Assembly (NCBI RefSeq): GCF_024166365.1
Contig: NC_064827.1
Location: 55,146,635 to 55,210,634, forward strand
Source: Elephas maximus indicus
Taxonomy: Eukaryota; Chordata; Mammalia; Proboscidea; Elephantidae
Length of the DNA: 64,000 nt
Reading direction: 5' to 3'
The translations under genes were made by a program, and so were the position numbers. Positions 13,618 to 25,219 of this stretch are shown in pieces (positions within the stretch are counted from its first letter, which is position 1; each line of letters opens with the position of its first letter). The notes under the pieces were generated by a model that saw only the letters and a program-made list of their open reading frames with translations, had not been told where the DNA came from and did not search any database.

Positions 13618-14734
13618 GTATGAATCAGATAAGTACTTATAAAAGGGGCTATAGAAATAACTTCAGGTTGTGGAAATAAGGAAATAACTGGAAGTAAAAA
13701 ACAAAAGGGCTCTGTCAAGGCTCCACTTTTAGCTAGTACTTCCTCACCTTACCCATATAGTCCAGCTATGCCTCTAAAGCGAGGACTATCTGTAACAACA
13801 GTCTGTGAGGAAGGAGTGTCCTTTGGTTTGTGACTATGATCAGAGGTTCTTAAGTCATCAGAAAGGGAAAGCCAAGACAAGGAATATAAAAACCTGGCCC
13901 AGAGCCTGAGCAAAAAAACCTGATTGGCTGTCAGAGCTATAAAAAGAAAAAAAAAAAGAGCTATAGGGGCTTGATAATTAGATGGGAATGGATAGGGGTT
14001 AGTAAAGAGATAGTCAAGGTGAAGTGAAGCTGAAATGGGGAAACTGGGATTGAGCGAGGCTGATACCATGAATTCTGGGTAAACTCTGGAATATTTCTTT
14101 AGCAGAGACTGAGGACTAATCCTTGCATGATACTCATTGGGCTTAACAGCTACCATATTTTGTCAAATGTAAGATGATACTGATTGTAAGATACACCATT
14201 TTATATGCTACTAAGAAAGGAAAAACACTGCCAGTTATAATTATAAGACACTTGATTCACAGATGGGAAAAATGAAATAGAAAGTGTCTCAGAATTGATA
14301 AAATGCAGTATGTTAGGTTGGCATTTTTAACATTTAGTGTTTTTGTTTTATTTGTTTTTTAATGCTGTATAGTCAAACTCTTAGGGGAAAAAAATGACAT
14401 TGTAGTGATTATGCTCTCCTTTATTACACAGTCTTCCCATCATCAGTTCAACAGAAAGGGCGTGGGTTGGGGGAGAGGGACAGAGAAGGAGAAGAAGAGG
14501 GAAAGAGAACCGGAGAGAGAAAAGAACGTGAAGAGTATGGGCTTTGCAGTCAGGCAGACCTGGAAGACTTCAGTTCCACCCCTAACTAATCTGTGGCCTT
14601 TAGCTTTTCTGAACATTAATCCCCTTATGTAGAAAATGTAGGTAGTACTGCAATTTCATAAGGTTGTTGAGTTGATTAAAGATGAGATGGGTGTGTGTAC
14701 ACGAACGCTTTTTCAGGCTCTTTCCATGTATCAG

Positions 14735-14935
14735 GTACTGTCTGAATATTTTACATTAATGCATTTAATCCTCACAACAACTTGAGGAGGTAGATACTGT
14801 GTGAGGCACTGAGAACTTCAATAATTTGTTCAAGATCTTGGAGAAGATAAGTGGAGTCAGACTGCAGCAGTCAGTCATTAGAGTTCATGCTTTTAATCAC
14901 TGTTCCCTACAGCCTCCCTAAATACCTGACAGTAT
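14735..14935 (+). repeat. MIR SINE remnant
   Basis: Degenerate MIR core: TTTAATCCTCACAACAACTT followed by GAGGAGGTAGATACTGTG and a degraded 'aagatcttggagaagataag' segment. Confidence 0.75.
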
Positions 14936-14984
14936 GAAGCACTTTGCATACTGCTTAGCACTTAGTAACTTTGCCATAAATGAT

Positions 14985-15068
14985 GGTGATTATTATTATT
15001 GTTTCATTAGTATTATTAATGTTATGACTACTAACATTATTACTGCTATCACTCCATTATTATCATAG
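14985..15068. repeat. Degenerate ATT-rich trinucleotide repeat
   Basis: Imperfect ATT/TTA triplets with many interruptions over about 80 bp, between a MIR remnant and unrecognised sequence. Confidence 0.6.
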
Positions 15069-15682
15069 TCATGTGACCAATGGCATAAATTCACCTCAGC
15101 AGTTTGCTCAGACTGGGGCTTCTATCAGTGAATAAATTTGAGCCATTGGGCCCAATGGGGAGTAGTCTGTAAACACAGAGGAGGAATGGCTAAGTCAGAC
15201 TGGGTTCTCCTGGGCACACTGACAGAACCCTGCAGGATCTCTCAATCCTTATTAGAAGACAAGGTGTCTTTAAGGTTAAACTTGTTCTGGAAGTTTGAGA
15301 GTAACCTACTCCTTTTCTTCAAAGTCATAAAGTATCCCAAATTAACTCCAATTCCAGAGCATATTCTTAAAACTTTAATTTATAAGATTATTTTGCTTTA
15401 TGACAACAGACTCTTTCACCTTGGATAAGCTCTGATTGTGAGACACTTAGAAAGTAATAAGTTATTGAATATAATTTGACACTTTTACTATATCTAAGTG
15501 GGGGTGAGTGTTCTTGACATTCATCTTCAGTTTATTCAAAATATGATAAAGATGCCAAATGTACTGTATAATTGAGGCTTTTTTTTTTTTTTTTTAAATG
15601 CTAGGGTAGTATAGCATGGAAATTAAGGCATGGAGCCAGTCTGCTTGTATTTGAATCCCAGCTCCACATTTTACCAGCTATA

Positions 15683-17028
15683 CAGACAGTCCCCAGGTTA
15701 CAAACATCTGACTTACTTACAACCCTTAGTTATGTATCAACCCCTCCACCCCACCTCCATAAAGCCTGTCAAGAAAAACTGACTCTGTGTTGGCCGCCTG
15801 GCTTCCACATGGTGCACCCAGCTGTGCCCTGTAGCAGCAGCAAGTAGAGAGCCCTCGTGCACCCTCCTCCCTCTAAGCAGTAATGACCCCGCTGTCTGCA
15901 TGCCCCAGGCACTGCCAGTTCGTTCCACAGGTGGTCCTGCAAGTGGTGGTGGCTGGTGGCCAGGACGCGGGCACTGTGCTCTGCATGTTCTCCAAGCAGG
16001 TCAGTGCGCTGCACTGGGCACACTCCATCTTGCTGGGCCCTCGGTGCTGTGTAGCCTGGGGCTATTGCAGCACCTCTCTGGGCTTCTGTTTCCCCTACCA
16101 TATACATGTGGGATTTCACTACTGCAGTGGTTCTTGGCCTTTTGGTGGCTTAAATTCCTGACATCTGTGTGTCTGTAGGAAACCCTGGTGGCGTAGTGGT
16201 TAAGTGCTATGGCTGCTAACCAAAGGGTCAGCAGTTCGAATCTGCCAGATGCTCCTTGGAAACTCTATAGGGCAGTTCTACTCTGTCCTATCAGGTTGCT
16301 ATGAGTCGGAATCCACTTCACAGCACTGAGTTTGGTTTGTTTTTATGTGTCCGTATAGTTTCTGGTCCATGGAGAAGCTTCGAACTTGGAAGCATCCCTT
16401 CCCAGCCCTTGGGCCGCGAGCTTAGCTCACTCTTAGCACATCCAGAGCAACACTTTCTCCCTTTCACCTCGAGGCAGAGGCCTCATAGTTGGTGCATGGG
16501 GTTGACAGGTCTCATGAGGAGGTGATAGGTGAATGATCCGTCTGGCTCCAGGACCATCCTACCCACTTCCCCAACCCTCCCTCCCTCTGCTGAGGAGGGT
16601 TCAGAATCCAGCAGAAATGCGACCTAGTGGTACAATGTTGCATTTAGTTCAGAGTCTACAATAAAGTATTTAATTGGTCTCAAAGATTTTATAGAACAGA
16701 ATCTTCTGAGTATTTTGGGTAATGTTAGCCCCATTAGGTATCCCTTCAACTGTGGAGAAGGTACATACAATGGTTTGTAATAACTGGTGCCATTTTGTGA
16801 TGTGTATCAAATTATTATTGTATTATTATGTTAAAGGTGTTTTAGTGTATCTGGAAGTGTTTAATGTTTTTTTTATGTGTAGAAAGGTACAGTACATACT
16901 GTATACTAAGACAAACATTTGACTGATTGTTAGATATGAACTGTATCTAACTATTCCAACTTAATGTACAAATTTGAGTTATAGACAGACTTAGGAACTG
17001 AACTCATTCATAATCTGGGAACTGCATG
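15683..17028. mobile_element. Tigger-like DNA transposon remnant containing an AfroSINE
   Basis: The left end (CAGACAGTCCCCAGGTTACA) follows a TA at 15681-15682. The right end at about 17011-17028 (ATCTGGGAACTGCATG, then TA) is an imperfect inverted copy of it. About 1.3 kb in total, of which about 170 bp is the inserted SINE at 16178-16344. The interior is GC-rich in its first half, and no transposase reading frame was recognised. Family assignment is by the style of the ends (pogo/Tigger group) and is not secure. Confidence 0.5.
16178..16344 (+). mobile_element. AfroSINE
   Basis: Complete SINE with head GAAACCCTGGTGGCGTAG, B box AGTTCGAATCTGCC and tail GTTGCTATGAGTCGGAATCC, ending in TTTGGTTTG. 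Near-repeats (TGTGTGTCTGTAG before, TATGTGTCCGTATAG after) suggest a target-site duplication. Confidence 0.93.
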
Positions 17029-17185
17029 TATTACCTTGGGCAAGTTACTTAACCTCCCTGTGCCTAAATCCCCTGTCTGTAAAATGAGGATAATAATAGA
17101 AATTTCCACATAGGGTTGTTTTAATGATTAAGTAAGTTATATACAAAAGGGCTTTGAACAGTGCCTGGCATGTCTTGAGTCCTCA
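17028..17185 (-). repeat. MIR SINE remnant
   Basis: MIR in the orientation beginning CCTTGGGCAAGTTACTTAAC, then CTGTAAAATGAGGATAATAA and a degraded 'acagtgcctggcatg' end. Confidence 0.8.
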
Positions 17186-17187
17186 GT

Positions 17188-17640
17188 AATTATTGTTGTT
17201 GTTAGGTGTCATCAAGCTGGTTTCGAAGCGTAGGGACTCCACACACAACAAAATGAAACATGGTCATGTGCCATCTTTACAGTTGTTGCTATGTTTGAGC
17301 CCATTGTTGTAGCCATTGGGTCAGTCCATCTTGTTGAGAGTCTTCCTCTTTTTTGCTTACCCTCTGCTTTACCAAGCATGATGTCCTTCTCTAGGAACTG
17401 GTCCAAAGTACCTGAGACAAAGTCTCGCCACATCTCCACTTCCTAAGAAGTATTCTGGCTGCACTTCTTCCAAGACAGATTTGCTAGTTCTTCTGGCAGT
17501 CCGTGGAATATTCAGTATTCTTCACCAACACCATAATTCGAATGCATCAGTTCTTCTCCAATCTACCTTATTCATGGTCTAGCTTTTGCATACATATAAG
17601 GTGATTGAAAATACCAGGCTTCGGTCAGTGATTATTAGCT
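17188..17640 (-). mobile_element. RTE LINE 3' fragment (antisense)
   Basis: The + strand starts with the TTG-rich complement of the RTE tail and then reads the reverse complement of the RTE C-terminal coding region. The peptide LEKDIMLGKAEGKQKRGRLS is readable on the minus strand at 17212-17439. It is 5'-truncated near 17640 and holds many small changes. A GCT/ACT triplet-rich tract follows at 17643-17690. Confidence 0.88.
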
Positions 17641-18388
17641 GCTATTAATACTACCGCTGCTGCTGCTGCTACTAATACTACTACTGGTAAAAAAAAATGA
17701 TTCCTCTTCTTTAGTCTTACGAGAAATTTACATATTAGAAACCTTTTTAATTATCTCAATATTAAACTGCCACATCTATGTTTAGAGAACTAATATGAGA
17801 GTGTCAACTTTTTTCTAAGAAAGATAATTTCTAGATCTCATGTTAGAATCCTCTTACTCTTAATTTTCTTTCTAAGGCTTGAACTTCTTTTTTCTCACTG
17901 ATGTGATCTGAAACCCACAAACCTCAGAAGCACTGTTCATTTCCAACCACTACATTTCTGGATAGAAAAAGCTTCTATCATGCTGCCTTAACTGCTCTTT
18001 ATAGTAGCAGTGTTTGGGAAGTGTGAAGTGTTCTGATTATTTAACAAGAGAAATGAGCAGTGATAGAGCTGTCTGGACAGATGGTGTGAGTCCCAGAATT
18101 TCTACCATGTTACCATGACCTTAAAAGGCAGAGAAAAGAACAGAGGATGGCTGCGTAGAGTAGTTTCTTTGGAAGAGTCCCCCAGCCATATGCCATTTTT
18201 ATTCTTGTTAGCATTACTTTAAGGAACTGAAGAGCCATAGCTCTATATAATTTTGCTATTATTATTCCTGGGGGGAAACAAAACTTTTAAAGCTAGTCTC
18301 AGGGTCTTTTTATCCTTATAATATTATTATTTTTTTCATCTGTAGTTCATTCTGAGAAAAGCTTATTAATATTATAGAATGCTTACTA

Positions 18389-18577
18389 CAGTGAAACCTG
18401 TGAGAGCCGGAACTCGACAGTACTGCCATGTTTTTCCAGGTGTCATAAGTTTTTCACCTTTGACAGGGTGCAGTCTTACTGATTTTCTATCGCTCATTTT
18501 AGTGGAAAAGGTTTTAGTTTTCCTTCTCTGACAGGTTTCTACCTTAACACAGGTCCCAGCTTTCACAGGTCTTATTG
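18389..18577. mobile_element. TA-flanked MITE (189 bp)
   Basis: The left end CAGTGAAACCTGTGAGAGCC and the reverse complement of the right end, CAATAAGACCTGTGAAAGCT, form imperfect terminal inverted repeats. The element sits between TA dinucleotides at 18387-18388 and 18578-18579, as expected of a Tc1/mariner or Tigger-type non-autonomous element. The family was not identified. Confidence 0.6.
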
Positions 18578-18737
18578 TATTTTTAAAAGGATGAAGGGGA
18601 ACTTGGGAAGGAAAAACAAATTTTTTCTCTTTTCTAAACTTTACATGGCTTCAGAGTGAAGTCTTCGGTCTTAAGATAAATAATAATTGTAATATTAACA
18701 GCAGTAATAAACATAAAGCTACCAGATGATCTGTTAT

Positions 18738-18915
18738 ACATGAGACGTTGTGGTAGGTACTTTCAGATAATCCTCACATTATCCCTTTGAGTTAAGTATT
18801 CTCACTGCCTGTTAAATATGAGGGAATAAAGGCTCAGAGAAGTAAAGTAACTTGCTCTAAGTCACCTGACCATTAATGGCACAACCAAGATATAACCCCT
18901 CTTAAACCTAAACAC
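18738..18915 (+). repeat. MIR SINE remnant
   Basis: MIR core: AGATAATCCTCACATTATCC followed by GGCTCAGAGAAGTAAAGTAA and CTTGCTCTAAGTCACCTGAC. Confidence 0.78.
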
Positions 18916-19012
18916 TTTCTACCAAGAGTTAGGTTAAATGAGTTAATACATTTAATGCATTTAAAACAGTACCTGGCACAAAGTACTGCGTGAGTATTAG
19001 CAACTGTTGTTA

Positions 19013-20150
19013 CTGTCGTTGTTGTTAGTTGTGCTCTAGTTGATTTCAACTCATGGTGACTTTATATATGATGGAATGAAACCTTACCCAGTCCTGTGCC
19101 ATCTTCGTGATCGTTGGTATGTTTGAGTCCATTTTTGTGGCTGTTTTGTCAGTCTGTCTTATTGAGGGTTCCCTTCATTTTTGCTGGTCCTCTACTTTAC
19201 GAAACATGATGTCCTTTTCTTGCTATTGGTCTTTCCTAATGAGGTATCCAAAGTAAATGAGCTGAAGTCTCATTATCATCACTTCTAAATACAACATTCT
19301 TGTTGTATTTCTTCTAAGATTGATTTGTTCTGTTGGCAATCTACAGTATATTCAATATTCTTTGCCGACATCACAGTTCAAACACATTTATTCTTCTGTC
19401 TTCCTCTTTCATTATCCAACTTTTGCATGCATGTGAAGCATTTGCAAGACCATGGCTTAGATCAAACGCACGTTAATCATCAAAGTGACATCTTTGCTTT
19501 TTAAAACCTTGAAGAGGTCTTTTACAGCAGTTTTGCCCAATACAATATGTTATTTGATTCCTTGGCTGCTGCTTCCATGAATGTTGATTGTCGATCCAAG
19601 TAGAATGAAATCATTAACAGCTTCAGTTTCTTCTTCATTTATCATGATGTTGTTTATCAGTCTGGTTTCCTGAAAGCAGAAAATACCAAAATGATGTTTA
19701 CTTGTGTTTTAACAACTACACAAAGGCATTCGACTGTATAGATCGTAACAAATTATGGAAAACATTGCAAAAAGTGGAAATTTCAGAACACTTAATTATG
19801 CACATGTGGAACCTGTACAAGGATCCAGAGGCAGTTGTTTGAACAAAACAAGGGAATACTGTGTAGTTCAAAATTGGAAAAGATATGGCAGAGTTGTATC
19901 TTTTCGCTTTACTTGTTCAATCTGTATGCTGAACCAATAATCTGAGAAGCTGGACTCTGTGAAGAAGAGTGCAACATCGGGATTGGAGGAAAACTCACCA
20001 GCAACCTGCGATATGCAAATGACACACCCTTTCTTGCTGAAAATGAAGACGAAGCACTTACTGATGAAGGTCAAAGACTACAACCTTCAGTATGAATTAC
20101 ACCTGAACATGAAGAAAATGAAAATCATTACAAGTGTGCAGTTGGACTAA
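19013..20150 (-). mobile_element. RTE LINE (antisense) with inverted 5' part
   Basis: From 19013 (TTG-rich tail complement) to about 19660 the + strand is antisense RTE 3' sequence. At about 19665 it flips to sense RTE covering the part just upstream in the element (GCAGAAAATACCAAAATGAT to about 20135). The two parts meet almost without gap in RTE coordinates, giving one element whose 5' portion is inverted. Decayed, with no intact frame. Confidence 0.85.
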
Positions 20151-20461
20151 TTTTATTCCTAGGTCTCATGATATGCATTCCATCCCTAGCTCTCGGTCTC
20201 ACTCCTTTACCAAAAGCCATTCTTTTCCCTGAAGTCCAAATTCCAGTCTTAACCATCGTCTAAATTTTTTATATCTTTTTTCTTCTTCATAGTCATATTC
20301 AGCAGTAATAAAAAATGAATAGAACTATGCCTCCAGGATGTGAACTTTTTATTCCACAGCCTCACTATTCCTACAGATACTGCCCAGGTTTCTTCGGGTT
20401 GTTTCTTTCCTTCCTATCTGAATCAATTGATGTGAATAGAGGCCAGAAGCTTGAGAGGTCA

Positions 20462-20660
20462 TAATAATGGCTAACTTTTATTGAATATTTACTGTGTGCT
20501 AGGTACTATGCCAGGCTTTTATATGTGCATCACCTTGTTTAACCCTCTCAACAAGTTTACAAGAGAAATTTTATTATTTTCATCTTCATTTTACGAGTAA
20601 GAAAATTAAGGCAACGCTAAGACTTAGACCTAGGTCCATTTCACTCCAAGCCCATGTTCT
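20462..20660 (+). repeat. MIR SINE remnant
   Basis: Sequence such as TTATTGAATATTTACTGTGT and GCTAGGTACTATGCCAGGC followed by a degraded 'aaccctctcaacaag' and a tail with GAGTAAGAAAATTAAGGCAA. Confidence 0.75.
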
Positions 20661-21319
20661 TATCTGTACCCTTATGTTAGTGTGACCACAGTATTTATCA
20701 TACTGTTTGTTAATACTTCCTCAGTGGAAACAGCCCTCCTATGGATTAACATTGTCAGGGTAATACAGCTACCTCTGAATCCTCTAATAGGAAATCTACC
20801 ACACAGTGACGTTTCCCTTGGACTAGTAGTGAGTTGTTTATACCTTCTGATATTTGCAGTTCCTGCTTATTGTACTGTTCTCCAGAGAATTTGGATTTGT
20901 CCTCTATGGGACTAGACACCCATCCACGTGTGGTTCCTATTTATCATTTCATTTCTGCAAAATGCCAAGGGTACTTATATGAATATAACTTAGTTTCTGT
21001 TCTCAAGGATTTCATAGTCTAGGTCGTGAAACAGATATTAAAGTACAATATGAGAACCCTACATTATATATTATTGTCACGTATTATAATCCCATAAATT
21101 CTAAATCTCACAAATAAAATTTGTATTAATATTTTAGACATTCCATATGTATTTAAATATACCCCTATTTTTACCTTTTCTGTTGTTCTTTATTCTTTCT
21201 GGTATCTACATATTTTCATCTAGTGTCGTTTTCCTTTTACCTGGGATCATTTTTCTTCTACTGGAGAGAACTTTTAAACATTTTCTTTATTACTGGTCTG
21301 CTGTAAATGAATTCCCTAA

Positions 21320-21620
21320 GTGTTTGTTTTTCTGAAAATGTCTTTATATTGTCTTTATTTTTGAAGGATATTTTCATTGGATAAGGAATCCTAGGTTGGC
21401 AGTCATTTGTTTTTAGCCATTTGAAGGTATGATTCCATTATCTTTTGGCTTTCCTTTCCTTGTTTCCATTGAAAAGGCAGACATCAGTCTATGAAGGCAG
21501 TGTTTTGTTTTGTTTTACTGGTTATAAAAGCTTCTCTTTTTGTCTGGTTTTCATCAGTTCTATGATATGCTTTAGTGTGATTTTCTGTGGCTGGATGTAA
21601 AATTTTTTCAGCCACTGTCT
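21320..21620 (-). repeat. L1-type remnant (antisense)
   Basis: The + strand carries phrases seen in the complement of old L1 3' regions (CTGAAAATGTCTTTATATTG, TTTGAAGGATATTTTCATTG, GAATCCTAGGTTGGCAGTCA). Ends are uncertain, and similarity may extend to about 21900. Confidence 0.6.
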
Positions 21621-22123
21621 CTTTAAATATTGCTTCTGCCTCATTCTCTGTTAGATCTTCTCGCCTTTAGCCTCAGGGAGCTCTCAAAAACTCTGCTTGT
21701 TTTCTCACTCTTTCGACTTCTTCTTCAGGAATTGGCGGGTGCTCTAGGTGAAAAGTTCTGCAAATGTCGGGCTTCCTTGCTTCTTTTTCCTTTCTTCTCC
21801 CAGACCTTGACCCTGTAATTCTTCACTGCCTTGTTAGCTTTCCAAAGCCTTCAAGTACTTTTGAAAAAATATTTTGCCTAGGTTTTCTAGTTATTGTCAG
21901 AGGGAGAGCTGGTCCAAATTACCTGTTTCATCATCACCAGAAACTAAAAGCCCAATCATGTTAATTTTTAGCAATAGGAAAAGATGCAAATAGAAGAAAT
22001 CATACAAATGGATAAAATAAGTGGATCATGAGAAGGAAAGACTTAAAGAGTACAGTAGAAATCCATTTTTATGCCCTGGGGATGAGTAATAATTTGTGAA
22101 TTAGAAACTGCTAAGTAGTCTAG

Positions 22124-22149
22124 CAGTTTAGACACCTAACAACAACAAC
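22124..22149 (+). mobile_element. 26-bp RTE/SINE 3' end insertion
   Basis: An exact 11-bp duplication AAGTAGTCTAG at 22113-22123 and 22150-22160 flanks only 26 bp. That insert ends in CACCTAACAACAACAAC, the terminal bases and tail of the RTE. It reads as an extremely 5'-truncated retrotransposition. Confidence 0.75.
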
Positions 22150-23133
22150 AAGTAGTCTAGATACTAGTATCGATATCTAGAAAATAATTGAGAAAATTAT
22201 TACAGCAGAGTAGTCTTATTACCTATATTAACATAATATTAAGGGACATAGTTGCCCATCTTCTAAATAAGTTTCAGTATAGCAGCTAGGTATCTTGGAA
22301 TATTGACAAAAATAGAAGATAAATCACAGATCCACCAGATGTATATAATATTAATTCTCAAACTGTGTTTGATAAAATTCTTCGTAGATCCAAAGATGAA
22401 CCTTGGTGAGCCCTAGGTAAAGGCTAGGGCTCTTTTATTGATTGTATTTAAAAGACAAAGTGTTTGAGAATAAATAATAGTAGGAATCTCAGGCATGGGA
22501 TCTTTACTTTTACTCGATTGTGCTATTCAAGAAGTAGAGGTCTGAGCGAGCAGTGTTCTAAAACCATTAAAGTACAGGATTTTATTTTTCAATGTCTTGT
22601 TTTCCTTAAGGCTTGTGACTCCTTAAGGCTTTTAGCAGCTGTACAGGTTTTCTCAATCTTCTTTGTTAGCATTCATGATTCTCCCCTGCCCTGCCTTTAT
22701 ATGTCTGTGTGTGTATGAAGAACTGAAGAACAATTTCAAGCCTTGAATTGCAATGTTGAAGGATTCTATGGGCAAAATACTGAAGAACGCAGGAAGCATC
22801 AAAATAAGATGGAAAGAATACACAGTTACTGTACCAGAAAGAATTGGTTGATGTTCAGCCATTTCAGGAAGTAGCAAATGATCAAGAACTGATGGTACTG
22901 AAGGAAGAGTTCAAGCTTCACTGAAGGCACTGGCGAAAAACAAAACTCTAGGAATTGAAGGAATACCAAGTGAGATGTTTCAACAAACAGATGCAATGCT
23001 GGAAGTGCTTACTTGTCCATGTCAAGAAATTTGGAAGACACCTACCTGGCCAACTGACTGGAAAAGATGAATATTTGTGCCCATTCCAAAGAAAGATGAT
23101 CCAAAGGAATGCAGAAATTATCAAACAATATAA

Positions 23134-23349
23134 TTGCTGCATTTTTACACAAATGACATGCACCTTCTATATTTGTTTGCCAGCTGCAGCCTCCCTATGA
23201 AGTATTTTCATAAATGCCACTATGCTGTTTTTTTTTTAAACATGTAAAAAAAAAAAAGGCATAGTGTGCTTATGAAAACACCTTGGGGGGGGGGGCATAG
23301 CTGCCAGACAAACTTGGAGGCATGCGTTATTTGCATAAAAATACGGTAA
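23134..23349. mobile_element. Fold-back (palindromic) element inside RTE
   Basis: The left arm begins at about 23134 and runs through CCTTCTATATTTGTTTGCCA to GCCACTATGCTG. The reverse complement of the right arm (ending at about 23349) reads CCGTATTTTTATGCAAATAA and later CCAAGTTTGTCTGGCAGCT, so the two arms pair imperfectly over roughly 85 bp. A T/A-rich loop (about 23230-23260) separates them. RTE sequence is continuous on both sides, so this is an insertion. Family not identified. Confidence 0.6.
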
Positions 23350-23931
23350 TATCATATGCAAGTAAAATCATGCTGAAGATAATTCAAAAACAGTTGCAGC
23401 CGTACATCTACAGGGAACTGCAGAAAATCAAGCCAGAGTCAGAAGATGTGGAATGAGGGATATTATTGCTCATGTCAGATGGATCTTGGCTGAAAGCAGA
23501 GAATACAGGAAAGATGTTTACCTGTGTTTTATTCACTATGCAAAGGCATTCGACTGTGTGGATTGTAAGAAATTATGGATAACATTGCAGAGAATGGGAA
23601 TTCCAAAACACTTGTGCTCATGAGGAACCTGTACATAGACCAAGAGGCAGTCATTTGAACAGAACAGGGGGGATACTGCAGGGTTTAAAATCAGGAAAGG
23701 TGTGTGTCAGGGTTGTATCCTTTCACCATACTTGTTCAATCTGTATGTTGAGCAAATAGTCCAAGAAGCTGGACTATATGAAGAAAAATGTGGCATCAGG
23801 ATTAGAAGAACACTCATTAACAACCTGTGATATGCAGATGATACAGCCTTGCTTGTTGAAAGTGAGGTGGTCTTGAAGCACTTACTGATGAAGATCAAAG
23901 ACTATATAGCCCTCACTATGGAGCACACCTT

Positions 23932-24509
23932 GCACCCAGTGACAGGGCTTCAAAATGCATAAAACAAACTCTAACAGCACTGAAAAGAGAAATTGACAGT
24001 TCAACAATAACAGCAGGAGACTTCAACACACCACTCCTGGTAAAGGACAGAACATCTAGAAAGAAACTCAACAAAGATACAGAAGAGCTAAAGGCCACAA
24101 TCAACCAACTTGACCTCATTGACATATATAGGACACTCCATCCCACAGCAGCAAAGTACATATTCTTTTCCAATGCACATGGAACATTCTCCAGAATGGA
24201 CCACATATTAGGCCACAAAGCAACCCTTAACAAAATCCAAAATATTGAGATAATACAAAGCATCTTATCTGATCACAACACCATAAAAGTAGAAATTAAT
24301 AACAGGAAGACACAAGGAAAAAAATCAAATACTTGGAAAGTCAATAACATCTTGCTTAAAAACCACTGTGTAATAGAAGAAATCAAAGATGGGATAAAAA
24401 AATTTTCTAAAGTCAAATAATGAAAACACATCATACCAAAACCTCTGGAGCATGGCAAAGGCAGTGCTCAGAGTTCAATTTATAGCAATAGATGCACCCA
24501 TCAAAAAAG
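23932..24509 (+). mobile_element. L1 ORF2 endonuclease-region fragment inserted in RTE
   Basis: 578 bp that translate in pieces to L1 ORF2 endonuclease sequence (AGDFNTPLL, RMDHILGHK, SDHNTIKVEI). The fragment stops inside ORF2 at an A-rich stretch (TCAAAAAAG) with no 3' UTR or long poly(A). It is flanked by a 15-bp duplication with one mismatch (TATGGAGCACACCTT at 23917-23931, TATGGAGTACACCTT at 24510-24524). An internal stretch near 24360-24420 looks deleted or scrambled relative to a normal L1. Confidence 0.8.
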
Positions 24510-25219
24510 TATGGAGTACACCTTAGCATAGAGAAAACAAAAATCCTCACAACTGGACCAGTAAGCAACATCATGATAAACGGAGAAAAGATTGAAGTTG
24601 TGAAGGATTTCACTTCATTTGGATCCACAGTCACGTCTGTGGAAGCAGCAATCAACAAATCAAACAATATATTGCATTGGGCAAGTCTGTTGCAAAGTGT
24701 TGAAAAGCAAAGATGTCACCTTGAGGACTAAGGTATGCCTGACCCAAGACATGGTATTTTCAATCACTTCATATGCATGTCAAAACTGGACAATGAATAA
24801 GGAAGACCAAAGAATTGACACATTTGAATTATGGTATTGATGAAGAATATTGAATACACCGTGGACTGCCAGAAGAGTGAACAAACCTGTCTTGGAAGAA
24901 GTACAGCCAGAATGCTCCTTAGAAGAAAGGATAGTAAGACTTCATCGCACATATTTTGGACATGTTATCAGGAGGCACCAGTCCCTGTAGAAGGACATCA
25001 TGCTTGGTAAAGTAGATGGTCAGTGAAAAAGAGAAAGACCCTCAATGAGATGGACTGACACAATGGCTGCACCAATGGGCTCAAACATAGCAACGATTGT
25101 GCAGAAGGCGCGTGACCAGGCAGTGCTTCATTCTGTTGTGCATGGTGTCTCTATGACTTGGAACGACAGCACCTAGCAACAACAACATAAATATATAATA
25201 CAAAGTTTATTTTAAAATA

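Larger units (their letters stand above)
22715..25196 (+). mobile_element. RTE LINE, sense, interrupted twice
   Basis: Sense RTE from the end of the endonuclease/linker region (GAAGAACTGAAGAACAATTT) through the RT domain to the 3' end (GCACCTAGCAACAACAAC at about 25170-25187). It is interrupted by a fold-back element at 23134-23349 and by an L1 fragment at 23932-24509. RT remnants are readable around 23460-23900 (e.g. the region equivalent to DYAEAF and YADD), with many stops. The 3' coding part is at 24492-25160. Confidence 0.88.

Noticed and set aside
13749-14156. 135-codon minus-strand open frame in FKTN intron 9
   Set aside because: No family resemblance, no conserved motif and no splice context; probably chance in a degraded repeat.
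14157-14330. Sequence with repeated 'gtaagat' phrases that looked like a DNA transposon end
   Set aside because: No second inverted end or target duplication could be found, so no element was called.
15769-16178. Overlapping open frames in the GC-rich part of the Tigger-like element
   Set aside because: Frames are open on both strands at once and do not resemble a transposase; explained by composition.
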